From contig NC_035443.2 in assembly GCF_002127325.2 (NCBI RefSeq), positions 149,936,703 to 150,000,702 of the forward strand: a stretch of DNA of 64,000 nucleotides, in the 5' to 3' direction. The position numbers and the translations under genes were made by a program. The stretch is from Helianthus annuus (taxonomy: Eukaryota > Streptophyta > Magnoliopsida > Asterales > Asteraceae). Shown piece by piece: positions 22,604 through 33,981 of the stretch; position 1 is the stretch's first letter; each line of letters begins with the position of its first letter. Under the pieces are notes generated by a model. That model made no database searches. It worked only from the letters and a program-made list of their open reading frames with translations, and was not told the origin of the DNA.

Positions 22604-23246
22604 TTTCTGCGAAATAATCCGAAGATAACTAAACTTTTGCAAAACAGTACCTCGAACACGGCCCCGTGCTCAGTGAGCACGGCCCCGTGTTCAGCTATCT
22701 GCAGGATTTTTGTCTAACGATTCCAGGTTTTTAAATTATTTTAATACACTTTTATTGTGTTTTAAGCTTAGATAATTTAAAACAAAGTTATAGAACTAAC
22801 TTTAGACAAGAATCCTTAGCAAAAATTCCTACAAACCTTTCATAGAAGTTTGGAATCATGGGTTTCCAAGCTTCCATGGAGGTAAGGTTTGAAAAATTTT
22901 TGGAAGAAGGAGAAATGAACAAAAGTGGAAAAGACAAGATGGTCCTTAGGAACCTTCTTTTAGCACTTACCTAGGATGGTATATGTGAAGATCCCAGGAA
23001 TCTCTGCTTGGTGAAGTGGTCAAAAGTGAGCAGGATTCAGGCTGCATTTAAAGAAAACGACAGCACACTGGACACGGCCCCGTGTCCGCTGGACACGGCC
23101 CCGTGTGCAGAGAAAATCCTGACACATTTTGTCCGTATTCTGACAGAATCAGCAGAGAATCTTCTGAGTGAACACGGGGGCGTGTTGACCGGGCACGGCC
23201 CCGTGTCGGCAGGCTGTTTTATGGAGTTTTGTTTCTTACTAAGGAG

Positions 23247-23888
23247 CTAATCTATATCGGGTGGTTCTTGACTTGTTGGAACAACCCCAAAGTGCCTAAG
23301 ATACCTTAATTGTCCTATACTAAGGCGAGAACGCAAGAGGTTGTCGGTGAGGGTAATTCCTATTTTCATTCTAGGTGGACAAGTCCAACCCTTTTCCGGG
23401 CTCTCGTTAAAGAAGGTGTATGCCGAATCGCTCAGGTCTATGTATGCATCGAACGAAGTCGATGGGGAGTCCTTCACGGCACAATCGACACAGGGACGAC
23501 TATCGTCCGCGTCTTTTCTAGGTAAGAAGGTATTTTTGGGAGCAACGAGGTTGTCGGAATGCGGTTCCAACATTTCCTCATGGTCATCATCTTGGGATGG
23601 ATCTAAAAAATCCTTCCTAAGTTCTTTTGACCAATTAAAAAGTAGTTCTTCTAGTTGAAATAGCTCGTCAAGGAGCATTTCTCCTAGAATATCTGGCTGG
23701 GCGCATTCGAGGGAGAAATAGTGCTTATTTTTACTTTCGCCCCTCTTAAGGTTACAAGGAATCGGTGGGTCTATATAGTGGGGCCTATAAGTGAGGAAAA
23801 AACATTTTAATTCCTCATGTTCGCCTCCACATATTGGACACCACAAACCATAAGAGTGCCGAAAGTAAAAAGAATTACTATTACTCAT
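23247..23888 (-). CDS. Element ORF2, 213-aa protein with a CCHC-like zinc motif (unit 1)
   Basis: Starts at ATG 23886-23888 (MSNSNSFYFRHSYGLWCP); the frame opens 21 bp earlier without ATG. Near the N-terminus CPICGGEHEELKC gives CX2CX3HX4C, close to a retroviral zinc knuckle. The middle is acidic (DDDHEEMLEPHSD), and a second Cys pair (CVDC) follows. The C-terminus LRSRLSIGQLRYLRHFGVV is basic and hydrophobic. The copy in unit 2 differs at only one residue by my reading. It lies first after the PBS, where gag normally sits. It may bind element RNA, but no family assignment is possible from sequence alone. Confidence 0.6.
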   Translation of the reverse strand: MSNSNSFYFRHSYGLWCPICGGEHEELKCFFLTYRPHYIDPPIPCNLKRGESKNKHYFSLECAQPDILGEMLLDELFQLEELLFNWSKELRKDFLDPSQDDDHEEMLEPHSDNLVAPKNTFLPRKDADDSRPCVDCAVKDSPSTSFDAYIDLSDSAYTFFNESPEKGWTCPPRMKIGITLTDNLLRSRLSIGQLRYLRHFGVVPTSQEPPDID

Positions 23889-24174
23889 GTTTGTGTCAGA
23901 AATTACCAACCGCTGGGATCTAACGGTTCTGTTTTCAGCAACTGAATCTTGGGCACGGGGGCGTGTTCAGTGGACACGGCCCTGTGTTCAGCCTACTGTC
24001 TGACTTAAAACAGGATTGCCAGTTCCAATGATTGAGCACGGGGCGTGTTCAGCAGGCACGGCCCCGTGTTGAGCTCTGCAGAAGCTAAAAATTTAAGAAA
24101 AATCCTAAAAAAAATTAAAGAAAAATAAAAATATGATTAGGCCGTTGATTCCTAACTTTCTTAAAATCCTTGTG

Positions 24175-24192
24175 TCCCCGGCACCGGCGCCA
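24175..24192 (-). other. Primer binding site, Asp-tRNA type (unit 1)
   Basis: The minus strand reads TGGCGCCGGTGCCGGGGA a few bases inside LTR B. It is one base from the common Athila/Tat PBS complementary to tRNA-Asp. Confidence 0.85.
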
Positions 24193-24198
24193 AAAACT

Positions 24199-25858
24199 TG
24201 ATGCGTGTCAGTGTATATATGTTTTTAGATATATATTTAAGCCCTTTTTACACTTTTAGCCAAGTTTTAAATTTATAAAACACGATATTCACTAACACTA
24301 AACACACATATGGGCAAGTGCACCCATCGTGGACGTAGTATAGTGTTGGTAAGATACCGAGGTCGTCCAAGGACACAAGAGCTTTTAATACCGGTTTATC
24401 CTCAACGTCTAATCAAATCAAAAAGTAGAAAAATGATTTTAAACTAAGAAAATAAAAACTAACTAAATGCTGAAAATAAAAATAAAAATAAAAACAGATA
24501 GACAAGATGAATCACTTGGATCCGACACGTGTATTAGTATAACCTTTGATTATTTTCGCACTTTTGCACTTGTTTAAGAGATTATCTTAGTTATTGTAGT
24601 AGGCCCCTCTTTTGAAGGCGACGTTACCCTCAACCCAGTAGTTTGAGTCAGCAAGGACACAATCCTAAAGGGTCGGATTATTGAAAGATAATGAATTAAG
24701 TTATTAATGCAAATTATGGTAGGCCCCGCTTTTGGCGGTGACGTTACCCTCGGCTAAGTAGTCTGAGTCAGCAGGGATACAGTCCTAAATAGCCGGGTTA
24801 TAGTATTAATAGTAGTTAACTTATGAGGGGGTCAAAGAGTTTGGATCCCCGCCATCCAATACCTATGGGCATTGAAGGAGATCCTACTAAATTTGACCCA
24901 GGTCCCAAGCAGGACCTCTAAACGCTGAACAAGTGCAAGACCCTTACCAAACCGTTCCCTTAACCCCCGACCAGGTAGCCAACATACCTCCATATAGACC
25001 GTGGAGATATGAATGGTGAAAATCTTTTATTTTATATAGACAGTAAAATAATGCCAAGACACCACGGACAAACGATAAGGAAAGATCACCTTCAACATAA
25101 GTAACTAGTTATTAAAGTCATTAATACAAAACCAAATAAAAAGTGCAAAAGATTAAAAATAAAAAGTATTATACTAAACACTTGTCTTCACCAAGTGATG
25201 TAAGAGACTTAGGCAAACATGGCCTTGATTGTCAAGAACTCTTACGATCAATCTTGGATCCCGAGACGACTCACACACTCTACGATGGACAATGGATGAT
25301 GGTGGTGGATGATGGTGTTATGGTGGTGGTGGGTGGTGGCTGAAGTGTGAGAGAGGTGGTGTGCCAAGGGATGAGAGAGAATGAAGCCAAGCTCCTCTAT
25401 TTATAGGCTGAACACGGCCCCGTGCCCGTCTGACACTCTCTCTCCTCATTAATTGTAATTGCGAATTACAATTAATGCGCCTGCTGTACTTTCACCACGC
25501 CCCCGTGCCCGCTGGACACGGCCCCGTGGTGGGCAATGGAAGCTTCTACTGGTTTGTCTTTTCTGCTGCTTCCTGGGCACGCCCCCGTGTTCGCTGGACA
25601 AGGGGCGTGTTCAGACTCTGTTTCTTCTCCTTTGCCTTGGGAGATGCCGTTGAGGGTCCGGGCAGTCCACTTTTGTTCCTTTTCTTGTATTTATGGTAGA
25701 ATTAGCTGTCTTTTTGCTTCTTTTGTGATTTTGAGCTCATTTCATCCTGAAAATACAAAAGGAAGACAAAAACACTCTTTTTCCAACATTAGTACTTAAA
25801 AAGGGTTAGTTTTATGCCTTAATTGATGTGATTTATATGTTGCATTTTACACACATCA
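24199..25858 (-). repeat. LTR B (1,660 bp), shared middle LTR
   Basis: Serves as 5' LTR of the left unit (PBS on its left) and 3' LTR of the right unit (PPT on its right). It has the same 33-bp deletion as LTR C at the promoter-side palindrome doublet (about 25407). TATA on the minus strand at about 25396-25406. Confidence 0.92.
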
Positions 25859-25874
25859 AATACCCCCACACTTG
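25859..25874 (-). other. Polypurine tract, unit 2
   Basis: Same AAGTGTGGGGGTATTT as in unit 1, abutting LTR B. Confidence 0.8.
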
Positions 25875-27735
25875 AACTTTTGCTTGTCCTCAAGCAAAAC
25901 TCTTTAAATGTGGCTTACACTCCCAAATGGAATAGGTAGAAGATAAGTTTTTTAGCTTGTCCTAGAGTGTCGGGAATCCAAGGTTTTTATGGGTTTTATT
26001 TTTATTTATTTACAATCCTATTCGTTATGATTTATTTTGAACGTTTCATAAGATGAATTACTTATTTGGGCATAGCATGCCTTATTAAAATTCCATTTAT
26101 ATACAAGTTCACATACCTCACGGGAGATCACTCAACACTCGGCCGAAAGTGTATATTTTTAGTGAATCACTCGAGAGCGGCACGGAACTTACGTCTTCCA
26201 TAGGCTTGCCAAGCAATCAATCCTCCTCCTTTTTAACTTTTTACCTTTGTAAATATCAAGAGGACTTTTTGGGTGAAGGCTTGGGTTTAAAGGTGGGTGG
26301 TTGGTTAGTGGTTAGTAAAAAGGGCGAAATCGTAACAAGCGTCGGTTTTCGTGAAGTACCTTGTTTTTAGTGACTTTTTATTTTGAAGTATTTCTCCAAA
26401 CAAGCTTTTATAGCTTTTGTTTGTTTTTGACTTCATCATCATCATTTTTTTTTCTCTTTTTTTTTTTCAATCGTCACATAAAAAGGTGAGTTTACGAAAG
26501 AGCGAACTTGTTACTAAAATAAAATAAATAAAAAGGTTTTTGGTGGTTAAAAAGGGTTTTGGGGTAATGAAATGAAAGGTTTAGGCTCAAAGGGGCTATC
26601 TAGGGGGATTTTGGGTAGGTAAAAAAAAATGAAAAATAATGGTTTTGAAAGAAAAATGGTTAGTCCTAATGCCTCCATCATTTACTTACTTGGGTTTAAG
26701 TTGGTAAGGACCGGGAATGTATCGTCGTGGCAAGTTCTAGATTTGTAAGGACCGAGCGGCTATTCACACAAGAAACGAAAAATGAGCATTTAATCTAAAT
26801 ATGTGTATTTTTATGCTCAATAAAGGCTCAAAACTCACTTTTGTGGAAATGGGTTTTTAATGTGACCAAGCATATATAATCGAATTTTTTAACTAGACTT
26901 GTTATGCCGTTTCATAATTTTCTTATGTTGGTTCCTTTTTTTATCACGACGCTATCGGTTGTAAACTTGTAAAAATATAACCTTTTTAGAACTTGTTATT
27001 CCCAACTTAAACTAAGACAAGTGAATAAAAAAATGAAAAAGTTTTTGAAAAAAAATTTGGGGTGTTTAGCGGTTCCAATAGAGTTTTGTGTAAGGCTTGT
27101 GTTTAGGATTTTGCAAAATTTCAAGTGTTTTAGCACCCCCCCCCCCACACTTAAATTACACATTGTCCTCAATGTGTCCAAAATAATGTTTTTGGTTGAT
27201 TAGAATGTATAAAAGTGGGTTAAAAAGCAAATATTTATGTTACTGGCATCCTGAACACGGCCCCGTGTTCACCGGGCACGGCCCCGTGGTCAAGTGCCAG
27301 TAACAAAAATTACAGAATTGAAACAGAAGCCTGGACACGGGGGCGTGTCCGCTGAACACGGCCCGTGTCCAGTTACCTGAACACGGTGATTTTTCTGCAG
27401 GGGCTCAGCACGGGGCCGTGTTGGTTGGGCACAGCCCGTGTTGAGCCTTCTGTGATGGAGATTTTTGTCGGGTTGCTCTGTTCTTCGTGCATGGTTCCAT
27501 TTTTCTCGTTCCCTTTTTCATCCATTACCACCATGAGTGTGTTTTATTTTCAAAACAACCATCAATCTTAAAAACCATCATGACATTGCAAATCATAGAG
27601 AGACATTACATTAAGTTAGCTAAATAACTAGGGGATACATAAGGTTATCCTAAGGGTTCTACTTATTTAAGAAAATTTCGGGAATAGCTTCCCGATGTAG
27701 TAACTCTCTCTAGCCGATGGCTCCTCGGTTGTCAT
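25875..27735. other. Unit 2 interior, non-coding 3' region
   Basis: Near-copy of 20310-22174. Small differences include a shorter T tract (about 26446-26468), an extra C in the C tract (27136-27146) and a few substitutions. No gene. Confidence 0.6.
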
Positions 27736-28164
27736 TCAAAGCCATTCTTCTATCTCCCTTGGGAGGTAAAAGGTAGCTTCATTCTCTTCGGTGTCTCGAG
27801 GAGGGATGCTCACCGGGATTCCTTGCACCACCCTCGGTTGAGGTACTTGGTGCATGGCGTGCCATTCTGCTGGAATGATAACCTCGGGTACTACATTCCA
27901 CGCCCTTTGGGTTATCACCGGGACCAAAGGCAGGGAAGCGAGAAGGTTTAATCTCTGGTGCAGGAGATTTACTTCTCGTAGGCAGCCCTCCAAACCTACC
28001 GTCAGATGATTAATACGATCCACCAAAGCTTCCTCTACTCCCGTCATCTCGTCTATGGCTTCCCTCAAAGCGTAAACGTAGTTTACTAGGGAATCCTCTG
28101 CCGTAGACGACCTCCTTCCATTTCGGTTATTTCTCGAAGATGTTCCGCTGTTTCTGCTGGCCAT
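27736..28164 (-). CDS. Element ORF1, 142-aa gag-like protein (unit 2)
   Basis: Same length and start (ATG at 28162-28164) as in unit 1, with three substitutions noted (P to L before PLVPV, V to I in the IPVSV segment, R to P before REIEEWL). An open frame in both copies with no indel fits either recent duplication or constraint. Role unknown; no named domain recognised. Confidence 0.6.
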   Translation of the reverse strand: MASRNSGTSSRNNRNGRRSSTAEDSLVNYVYALREAIDEMTGVEEALVDRINHLTVGLEGCLREVNLLHQRLNLLASLPLVPVITQRAWNVVPEVIIPAEWHAMHQVPQPRVVQGIPVSIPPRDTEENEATFYLPREIEEWL

Positions 28165-28807
28165 TTTCTGCGAAATAATCCGAAGATAACTAAACTTTTG
28201 CAAAACAGTACCTCGAACACGGCCCCGTGCTCAGTGAGCACGGCCCCGTGTTCAGCTATCTGCAGGATTTTTGTCTAACGATTCCAGGTTTTTAAATTAT
28301 TTTAATACACTTTTATTGTGTTTTAAGCTTAGATAATTTAAAACAAAGTTATAGAACTAACTTTAGACAAGAATCCTTAGCAAAAATTCCTACAAACCTT
28401 TCATAGAAGTTTGGAATCATGGGTTTCCAAGCTTCCATGGAGGTAAGGTTTGAAAAATTTTTGGAAGAAGGAGAAATGAACAAAAGTGGAAAAGACAAGA
28501 TGGTCCTTAGGAACCTTCTTTTAGCACTTACCTAGGATGGTATATGTGAAGATCCCAGGAATCTCTGCTTGGTGAAGTGGTCAAAAGTGAGCAGGATTCA
28601 GGCTGCATTTAAAGAAAACAACAGCACACTGGACACGGCCCCGTGTCCGCTGGACACGGCCCCGTGTGCAGAGAAAATCCTGACACATTTTGTCCGTATT
28701 CTGACAGAATCAGCAGAGAATCTTCTGAGTGAACACGGGGGCGTGTTGACCGGGCACGGCCCCGTGTCGGCAGGCTGTTTTATGGAGTTTTGTTTCTTAC
28801 TAAGGAT

Positions 28808-29449
28808 CTAATCTATATCGGGTGGTTCTTGACTTGTTGGAACAACCCCAAAGTGCCTAAGATACCTTAATTGTCCTATACTAAGGCGAGAACGCAAGAG
28901 GTTGTCGGTGAGGGTAATTCCTATTTTCATTATAGGTGGACAAGTCCAACCCTTTTCCGGGCTCTCGTTAAAGAAGGTGTATGCCGAATCGCTCAGGTCT
29001 ATGTATGCATCGAACGAAGTCGATGGGGAGTCCTTCACGGCACAATCGACACAGGGACGACTATCGTCCGCGTCTTTTCTAGGTAAGAAGGTATTTTTGG
29101 GAGCAACGAGGTTGTCGGAATGCGGTTCCAACATTTCCTCATGGTCATCATCTTGGGATGGATCTAAAAAATCCTTCCTAAGTTCTTTTGACCAATTAAA
29201 AAGTAGTTCTTCTAGTTGAAATAGCTCGTCAAGGAGCATTTCTCCTAGAATATCTGGCTGGGCGCATTCGAGGGAGAAATAGTGCTTATTTTTACTTTCG
29301 CCCCTCTTAAGGTTACAAGGAATCGGTGGGTCTATATAGTGGGGCCTATAAGTGAGGAAAAAACATTTTAATTCCTCATGTTCGCCTCCACATATTGGAC
29401 ACCATAAACCATAAGAGTGCCGAAAGTAAAAAGAATTACTATTACTCAT
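28808..29449 (-). CDS. Element ORF2, 213-aa protein with CCHC-like motif (unit 2)
   Basis: Same start (ATG at 29447-29449), the same CPICGGEHEELKC zinc-knuckle-like motif near the N-terminus and the same length as the copy in unit 1. One substitution is seen (R to I in the WTCPPRMK segment). Possible nucleic-acid-binding gag-like product. Confidence 0.6.
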   Translation of the reverse strand: MSNSNSFYFRHSYGLWCPICGGEHEELKCFFLTYRPHYIDPPIPCNLKRGESKNKHYFSLECAQPDILGEMLLDELFQLEELLFNWSKELRKDFLDPSQDDDHEEMLEPHSDNLVAPKNTFLPRKDADDSRPCVDCAVKDSPSTSFDAYIDLSDSAYTFFNESPEKGWTCPPIMKIGITLTDNLLRSRLSIGQLRYLRHFGVVPTSQEPPDID

Positions 29450-29735
29450 GTTTGTGTCAGAAATTACCAACCGCTGGGATCTAACGGTTCTGTTTTCAGC
29501 AACTGAATCTTGGGCACGGGGGCGTGTTCAGTGGACACGGCCCCGTGTTCAGCCTACTGTCTGACTTAAAACAGGATTGCCAGTTCCAATGATTGAGCAC
29601 GGGGCGTGTTCAGCAGGCACGGCCCCGTGTTGAGCTCTGCAGAAGCTAAAAATTTAAGAAAAATCCTAAAAAAAATTAAAGAAAAATAAAAATATGATTA
29701 GGCCGTTGATTCCTAACTTTCTTAAAATCCTTGTG

Positions 29736-29753
29736 TCCCCGGCACCGGCGCCA
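29736..29753 (-). other. Primer binding site, Asp-tRNA type (unit 2)
   Basis: Identical TGGCGCCGGTGCCGGGGA on the minus strand beside LTR C. Confidence 0.85.
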
Positions 29754-29759
29754 AAAACT

Positions 29760-31419
29760 TGATGCGTGTCAGTGTATATATGTTTTTAGATATATATTTA
29801 AGCCCTTTTTACACTTTTAGCCAAGTTTTAAATTTATAAAACACGATATTCACTAACACTAAACACACATATGGGCAAGTGCACCCATCGTGGACGTAGT
29901 ATAGTGTTGGTAAGATACCGAGGTCGTCCAAGGACACAAGAGCTTTTAATACCGGTTTATCCTCAACGTCTAATCAAATCAAAAAGTAGAAAAATGATTT
30001 TAAACTAAGAAAATAAAAACTAACTAAATGCTGAAAATAAAAATAAAAATAAAAACAGATAGACAAGATGAATCACTTGGATCCGACACGTGTATTAGTA
30101 TAACCTTTGATTATTTTCGCACTTTTGCACTTGTTTAAGAGATTATCTTAGTTATTGTAGTAGGCCCCTCTTTTGAAGGCGACGTTACCCTCAACCCAGT
30201 AGTTTGAGTCAGCAAGGATACAATCCTAAAGGGTCGGATTATTGAAAGATAATGAATTAAGTTATTAATGCAAATTATGGTAGGCCCCGCTTTTGGCGGT
30301 GACGTTACCCTCGGCTAAGTAGTCTGAGTCAGCAGGGATACAGTCCTAAATAGCCGGGTTATAGTATTAATAGTAGTTAACTTATGAGGGGGTCAAAGAG
30401 TTTGGATCCCCGCCATCCAATACCTATGGGCATTGAAGGAGATCCTACTAAATTTGACCCAGGTCCCAAGCAGGACCTCTAAACGCTGAACAAGTGCAAG
30501 ACCCTTACCAAACCGTTCCCTTAACCCCCGACCAGGTAGCCAACATACCTCCATATAGACCGTGGAGATGTGAATGGTGAAAATCTTTTATTTTATATAG
30601 ACAGTAAAATAATGCCAAGACACCACGGACAAACGATAAGGAAAGATCACCTTCAACATAAGTAACTAGTTATTAAAGTCATTAATACAAAACCAAATAA
30701 AAAGTGCAAAAGATTATAAATAAAAAGTATTATACTAAACACTTGTCTTCACCAAGTGATGTAAGAGACTTAGGCAAACATGGCCTTGATTGTCAAGAAC
30801 TCTTACGATCAATCTTGGATCCCGAGACGACTCACACACTCTACGATGGACAATGGATGATGGTGGTGGATGATGGTGTTATGGTGGTGGTGGGTGGTGG
30901 CTGAAGTGTGAGAGAGGTGGTGTGCCAAGGGATGAGAGAGAATGAAGCCAAGCTCCTCTATTTATAGGCTGAACACGGCCCCGTGCCCGCCTGACACTCT
31001 CTCTCCTCATTAATTGTAATTGCGAATTACAATTAATGCGCCTGCTGTACTTTCACCACGCCCCCGTGCCCGCTGGACACGGCCCCGTGGTGGGCAATGG
31101 AAGCTTCTACTGGTTTGTCTTTTCTGCTGCTTCCTGGGCACGCCCCCGTGTTCGCTGGACACGGGGCGTGTTCAGACTCTGTTTCTTCTCCTTTGCCTTG
31201 GGAGATGCCGTTGAGGGTCCGGGTAGTCCACTTTTGTTCCTTTTCTTGTATTTATGGTAGAATTAGCTGTCTTTTTGCTTCTTTTGTGATTTTAAGCTCA
31301 TTTCATCCTGAAAATACAAAAGGAAGACAAAAACACTCTTTTTCCAACATTAGTACTTAAAAAGGGTTAGTTTTATGCCTTAATTGATGTGATTTATATG
31401 TTGCATTTTACACACATCA
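29760..31419 (-). repeat. LTR C (1,660 bp), 5'-most LTR of the array
   Basis: TGATGCGTGTCAG...CACACATCA, followed by the CTAGG duplication. TATA on the minus strand at about 30957-30967, with a single palindrome upstream. Very close to LTR B. Confidence 0.92.
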
Positions 31420-31424
31420 CTAGG

Positions 31425-32862
31425 GTGATGTCATCACGGAGTTCTTATGAACTTCAAGATTTGGCTTTATTCCACCAAGAACAACTTAGATCTGAAAGAT
31501 TTCCGCAAGATTAAACACTGCTTTCGCATAGATCTAAACGTTTTCAAAGTTAAAAGGATTGAAAGATACTTTTCTAACTTTCTTTCAACTCTTTTGCACT
31601 CAATGCACTCAAAACCGATAGAATCGGAGCTCATTCAGGCATTCTACTCTCCTCTAATGATGTGTTGGTTTGAGATCTGAATCCTATCAACGAGACAATC
31701 GATTTCGGGTTAAACATGAACACCATCATGAACAGTTAACTGATCGGATTGGGGTGATTCCCGTTCGATCGAATAACCCAGGTCTAATGGAGGTTCCGTT
31801 GTTTAACACGTTGTCATACCATCTCGAGCAAACCGCAAAACTTCCAAAACAATCAAGTTCAAAACGATCAGATGCGTGGGGACGGATTACCGTCCAATCG
31901 GATTGCCATCCGATCGAATCGCAATCCGATCAAATGACCATCCGAACGGATTGACATCCGATCGAATGACTATCCGATCGGATTGCCATCCTATAGGATT
32001 ACGTTCGACACTTGGTCACTTTGCACCGTTTTACGCGTCGTCCTTTCGCTTATGCTATCATTAATTGTTCAGGCTTACTTTAAGCGCTCTCTTCAATCCA
32101 ACACAGATTGTGTTTAGCTACCATCATCTGTGAGTATACTCGATCCCTTTTTGCTTTACGCACTTTTGGGTGTTATATACGTTATCTATATTCAAATCAC
32201 ATCGAACACACAACGTAAACACTTTTATACGCTAATCATTACTGCATGTTATATGTGTTACTCGACGAATGCTTGTATGTTATGTTTACACAGTGATTGT
32301 TGCCCAGCGCCTTAGCAACGATAGTACTATAGTTTGGACTCAGCACCTGTCGTGGACAAGGTTTGTTAAGGTTATTACTTCACGTGTCACAGTGGTGATA
32401 TGTGTTGTGCATTCTACAACTCACAGTCATGTCTGTGCATATTTCATTGTCGATAACCTATTAGCTTTCACTTTGCTACATGTTACATGCTGGTTATGCG
32501 TAAACGATTTCGAACTCTATTATATTATCAAACTTGTATGCTCACCTTTACGCTATGTGTATTGACTTCTATTTTAACGTATGTGACAGGTGCTTAGGAT
32601 GCTTGCTTGCTATTTGATGGAATCAAGTTAGGATGGAGTCTAGAAACAAACAAAAACAATTTATCTATTTTGAATCTGAGTTATCGGAACATGTTATTTG
32701 TCTTTGAGATATCTATGTCTGTAATAATTAGTTTACTTGATGGGTTATGGTATGGTACATAATATTAACTATCCGGTAATTTAGTTGTTATGGATTTCTC
32801 CTGGACAATCTGTTTCGCTCAGTGCCATGCCCCGATGTTTCCGCATCGGTTGGGGTGTGACA
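31425..32862 (+). repeat. 5' LTR of the gypsy element, second part
   Basis: Continues the LTR broken at 18600 and ends GGGGTGTGACA at 32862. It contains a second 16-bp-period CCGATCGG array at about 31889-31995. The open stretches at 31447-31954 are repeat sequence without coding features. Confidence 0.9.
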
Positions 32863-32865
32863 GAT

Positions 32866-32878
32866 TGGTATCAAAGCC
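32866..32878 (+). other. Primer binding site of the gypsy element
   Basis: TGGTATCAAAGCC, 3 bp after the LTR: Met-tRNA type with one A for G change. Confidence 0.85.
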
Positions 32879-33981
32879 ATAACTATAGAGAATTAGGCAA
32901 GACTCGACCTAGTCCGGGTCGATGTCTTAGAAACGACCTAGTCTATAGTCTAAGTACCAACAGACCGACTAGTGCATACCCTTTGGGGGTTTGTACGAAC
33001 CTACTTGCTATTCTCGCTCGCACTCGCTGAACACTATCACTACGCTATTTTTCGAAAATGAACGAGTAATTAGGTCGAGATTAGGTGTGAAAACCGCAAA
33101 CTCTCGACTAAATCGCTCGTTCGACCCACATTTATATCTATAAACAAGAGAATTCGCGTTGAACCATGAGTGAAATCCATACTTTAACGCAAATTTTCCC
33201 ACTCTATCTCATCAGATAGGGACGAAGTTGTTAAGTCAGGGGTGAAACCCGAACCTTGACAGTTTGTTCCGATCTTTATTTTTGTTTAACGAAACTCTCA
33301 CCAAAGTCTCGACGGACTCCAATGACTTGAAGTCACACTGTAACTGAAAGGATGCGTGTCGATCGCCCAAATTGAGGCGAGAGCACAGTCCAGAAGGCCA
33401 AAGTGTGTACACAAAGTCCTTGTGAATAGTCGAATCACTTTGGGTAGTCAATGTCTATCAAGCCGAGACAATCCATCTTCGATTTTATGTGTTTCGATTC
33501 TGGATCTCGCTGCCGCTACCTCTGATATTTGTCGCTTTTATGTGGATTTTATGTGGTTTATGTGTTTTTATCTGTTTATGTGTTTCGATTTTTGGTGGTT
33601 TATACGTTTTTCGCTTTTCACTTCGATCAACACACCTAATTCGCACTACACATTTATCTCAAAACGGTAACCAATCGCTTGATTACTCGCTTATGCTATG
33701 TTGCTCGCTATATTACTCGCTGTGTACTCGCTAATCGCAATCGCTATTCTCGAACTCGTAGACTTTGGCTGATAGGCAAATCTGTACGATAAATATAGGT
33801 GAATACGTGCAAAATATAGTATGGTTCTATGTGTTTACGTGCTTCTGTGCCTACATGCCTATGTGATTGTATGAATAGATGTGTTCCTGAGCTTTATATG
33901 AAGTTTAGAGCAGAGTGAGAGTCTATACTAGGGTTAATCGAAATTTGGGTCTGAGCCCTGCGGCGATGTCTGTTGCAGACA
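32879..33981 (+). other. Gypsy untranslated leader
   Basis: About 1.1 kb between PBS and gag without recognisable coding. It is rich in 'ctcgct/tatgtg' stretches. Long leaders are normal in this clade. Confidence 0.6.

Larger units (their letters stand above)
18601..31419 (-). mobile_element. Tandem LTR-internal-LTR-internal-LTR array of a non-autonomous Ty3/gypsy element
   Basis: Three LTRs (A 18601-20293, B 24199-25858, C 29760-31419) alternate with two near-identical interiors (20294-24198, 25859-29759). Only the outer ends carry the target duplication CTAGG (18596-18600, 31420-31424), so the array behaves as one insertion. PBS sites lie left of B and C and PPTs right of A and B, so transcription is leftward. 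The PBS is the Asp-tRNA type used by the Athila/Tat group. Each interior carries two small minus-strand ORFs and no protease, RT or integrase. This matches what has been called TR-GAG or TRIM/LARD-type non-autonomous elements (family knowledge). Low divergence makes it one of the youngest insertions here. Confidence 0.9.

Noticed and set aside
23310..23658. Plus-strand open frames of 71 and 105 codons, also at 28871-29219
   Set aside because: Shadows of the minus-strand ORF2, which has the zinc motif and the proper orientation between PBS and PPT.
31447..31954. Plus-strand open frames of 77 and 94 codons, partly repeated at 55277-55709
   Set aside because: They lie inside the two gypsy LTR copies, show no domain, and the second is a reading of the CCGATCGG repeats.
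33356..33734. Open frames in the gypsy leader as an extra gene
   Set aside because: Phenylalanine- and cysteine-rich low-complexity translation without motifs; ordinary long leader of the element.
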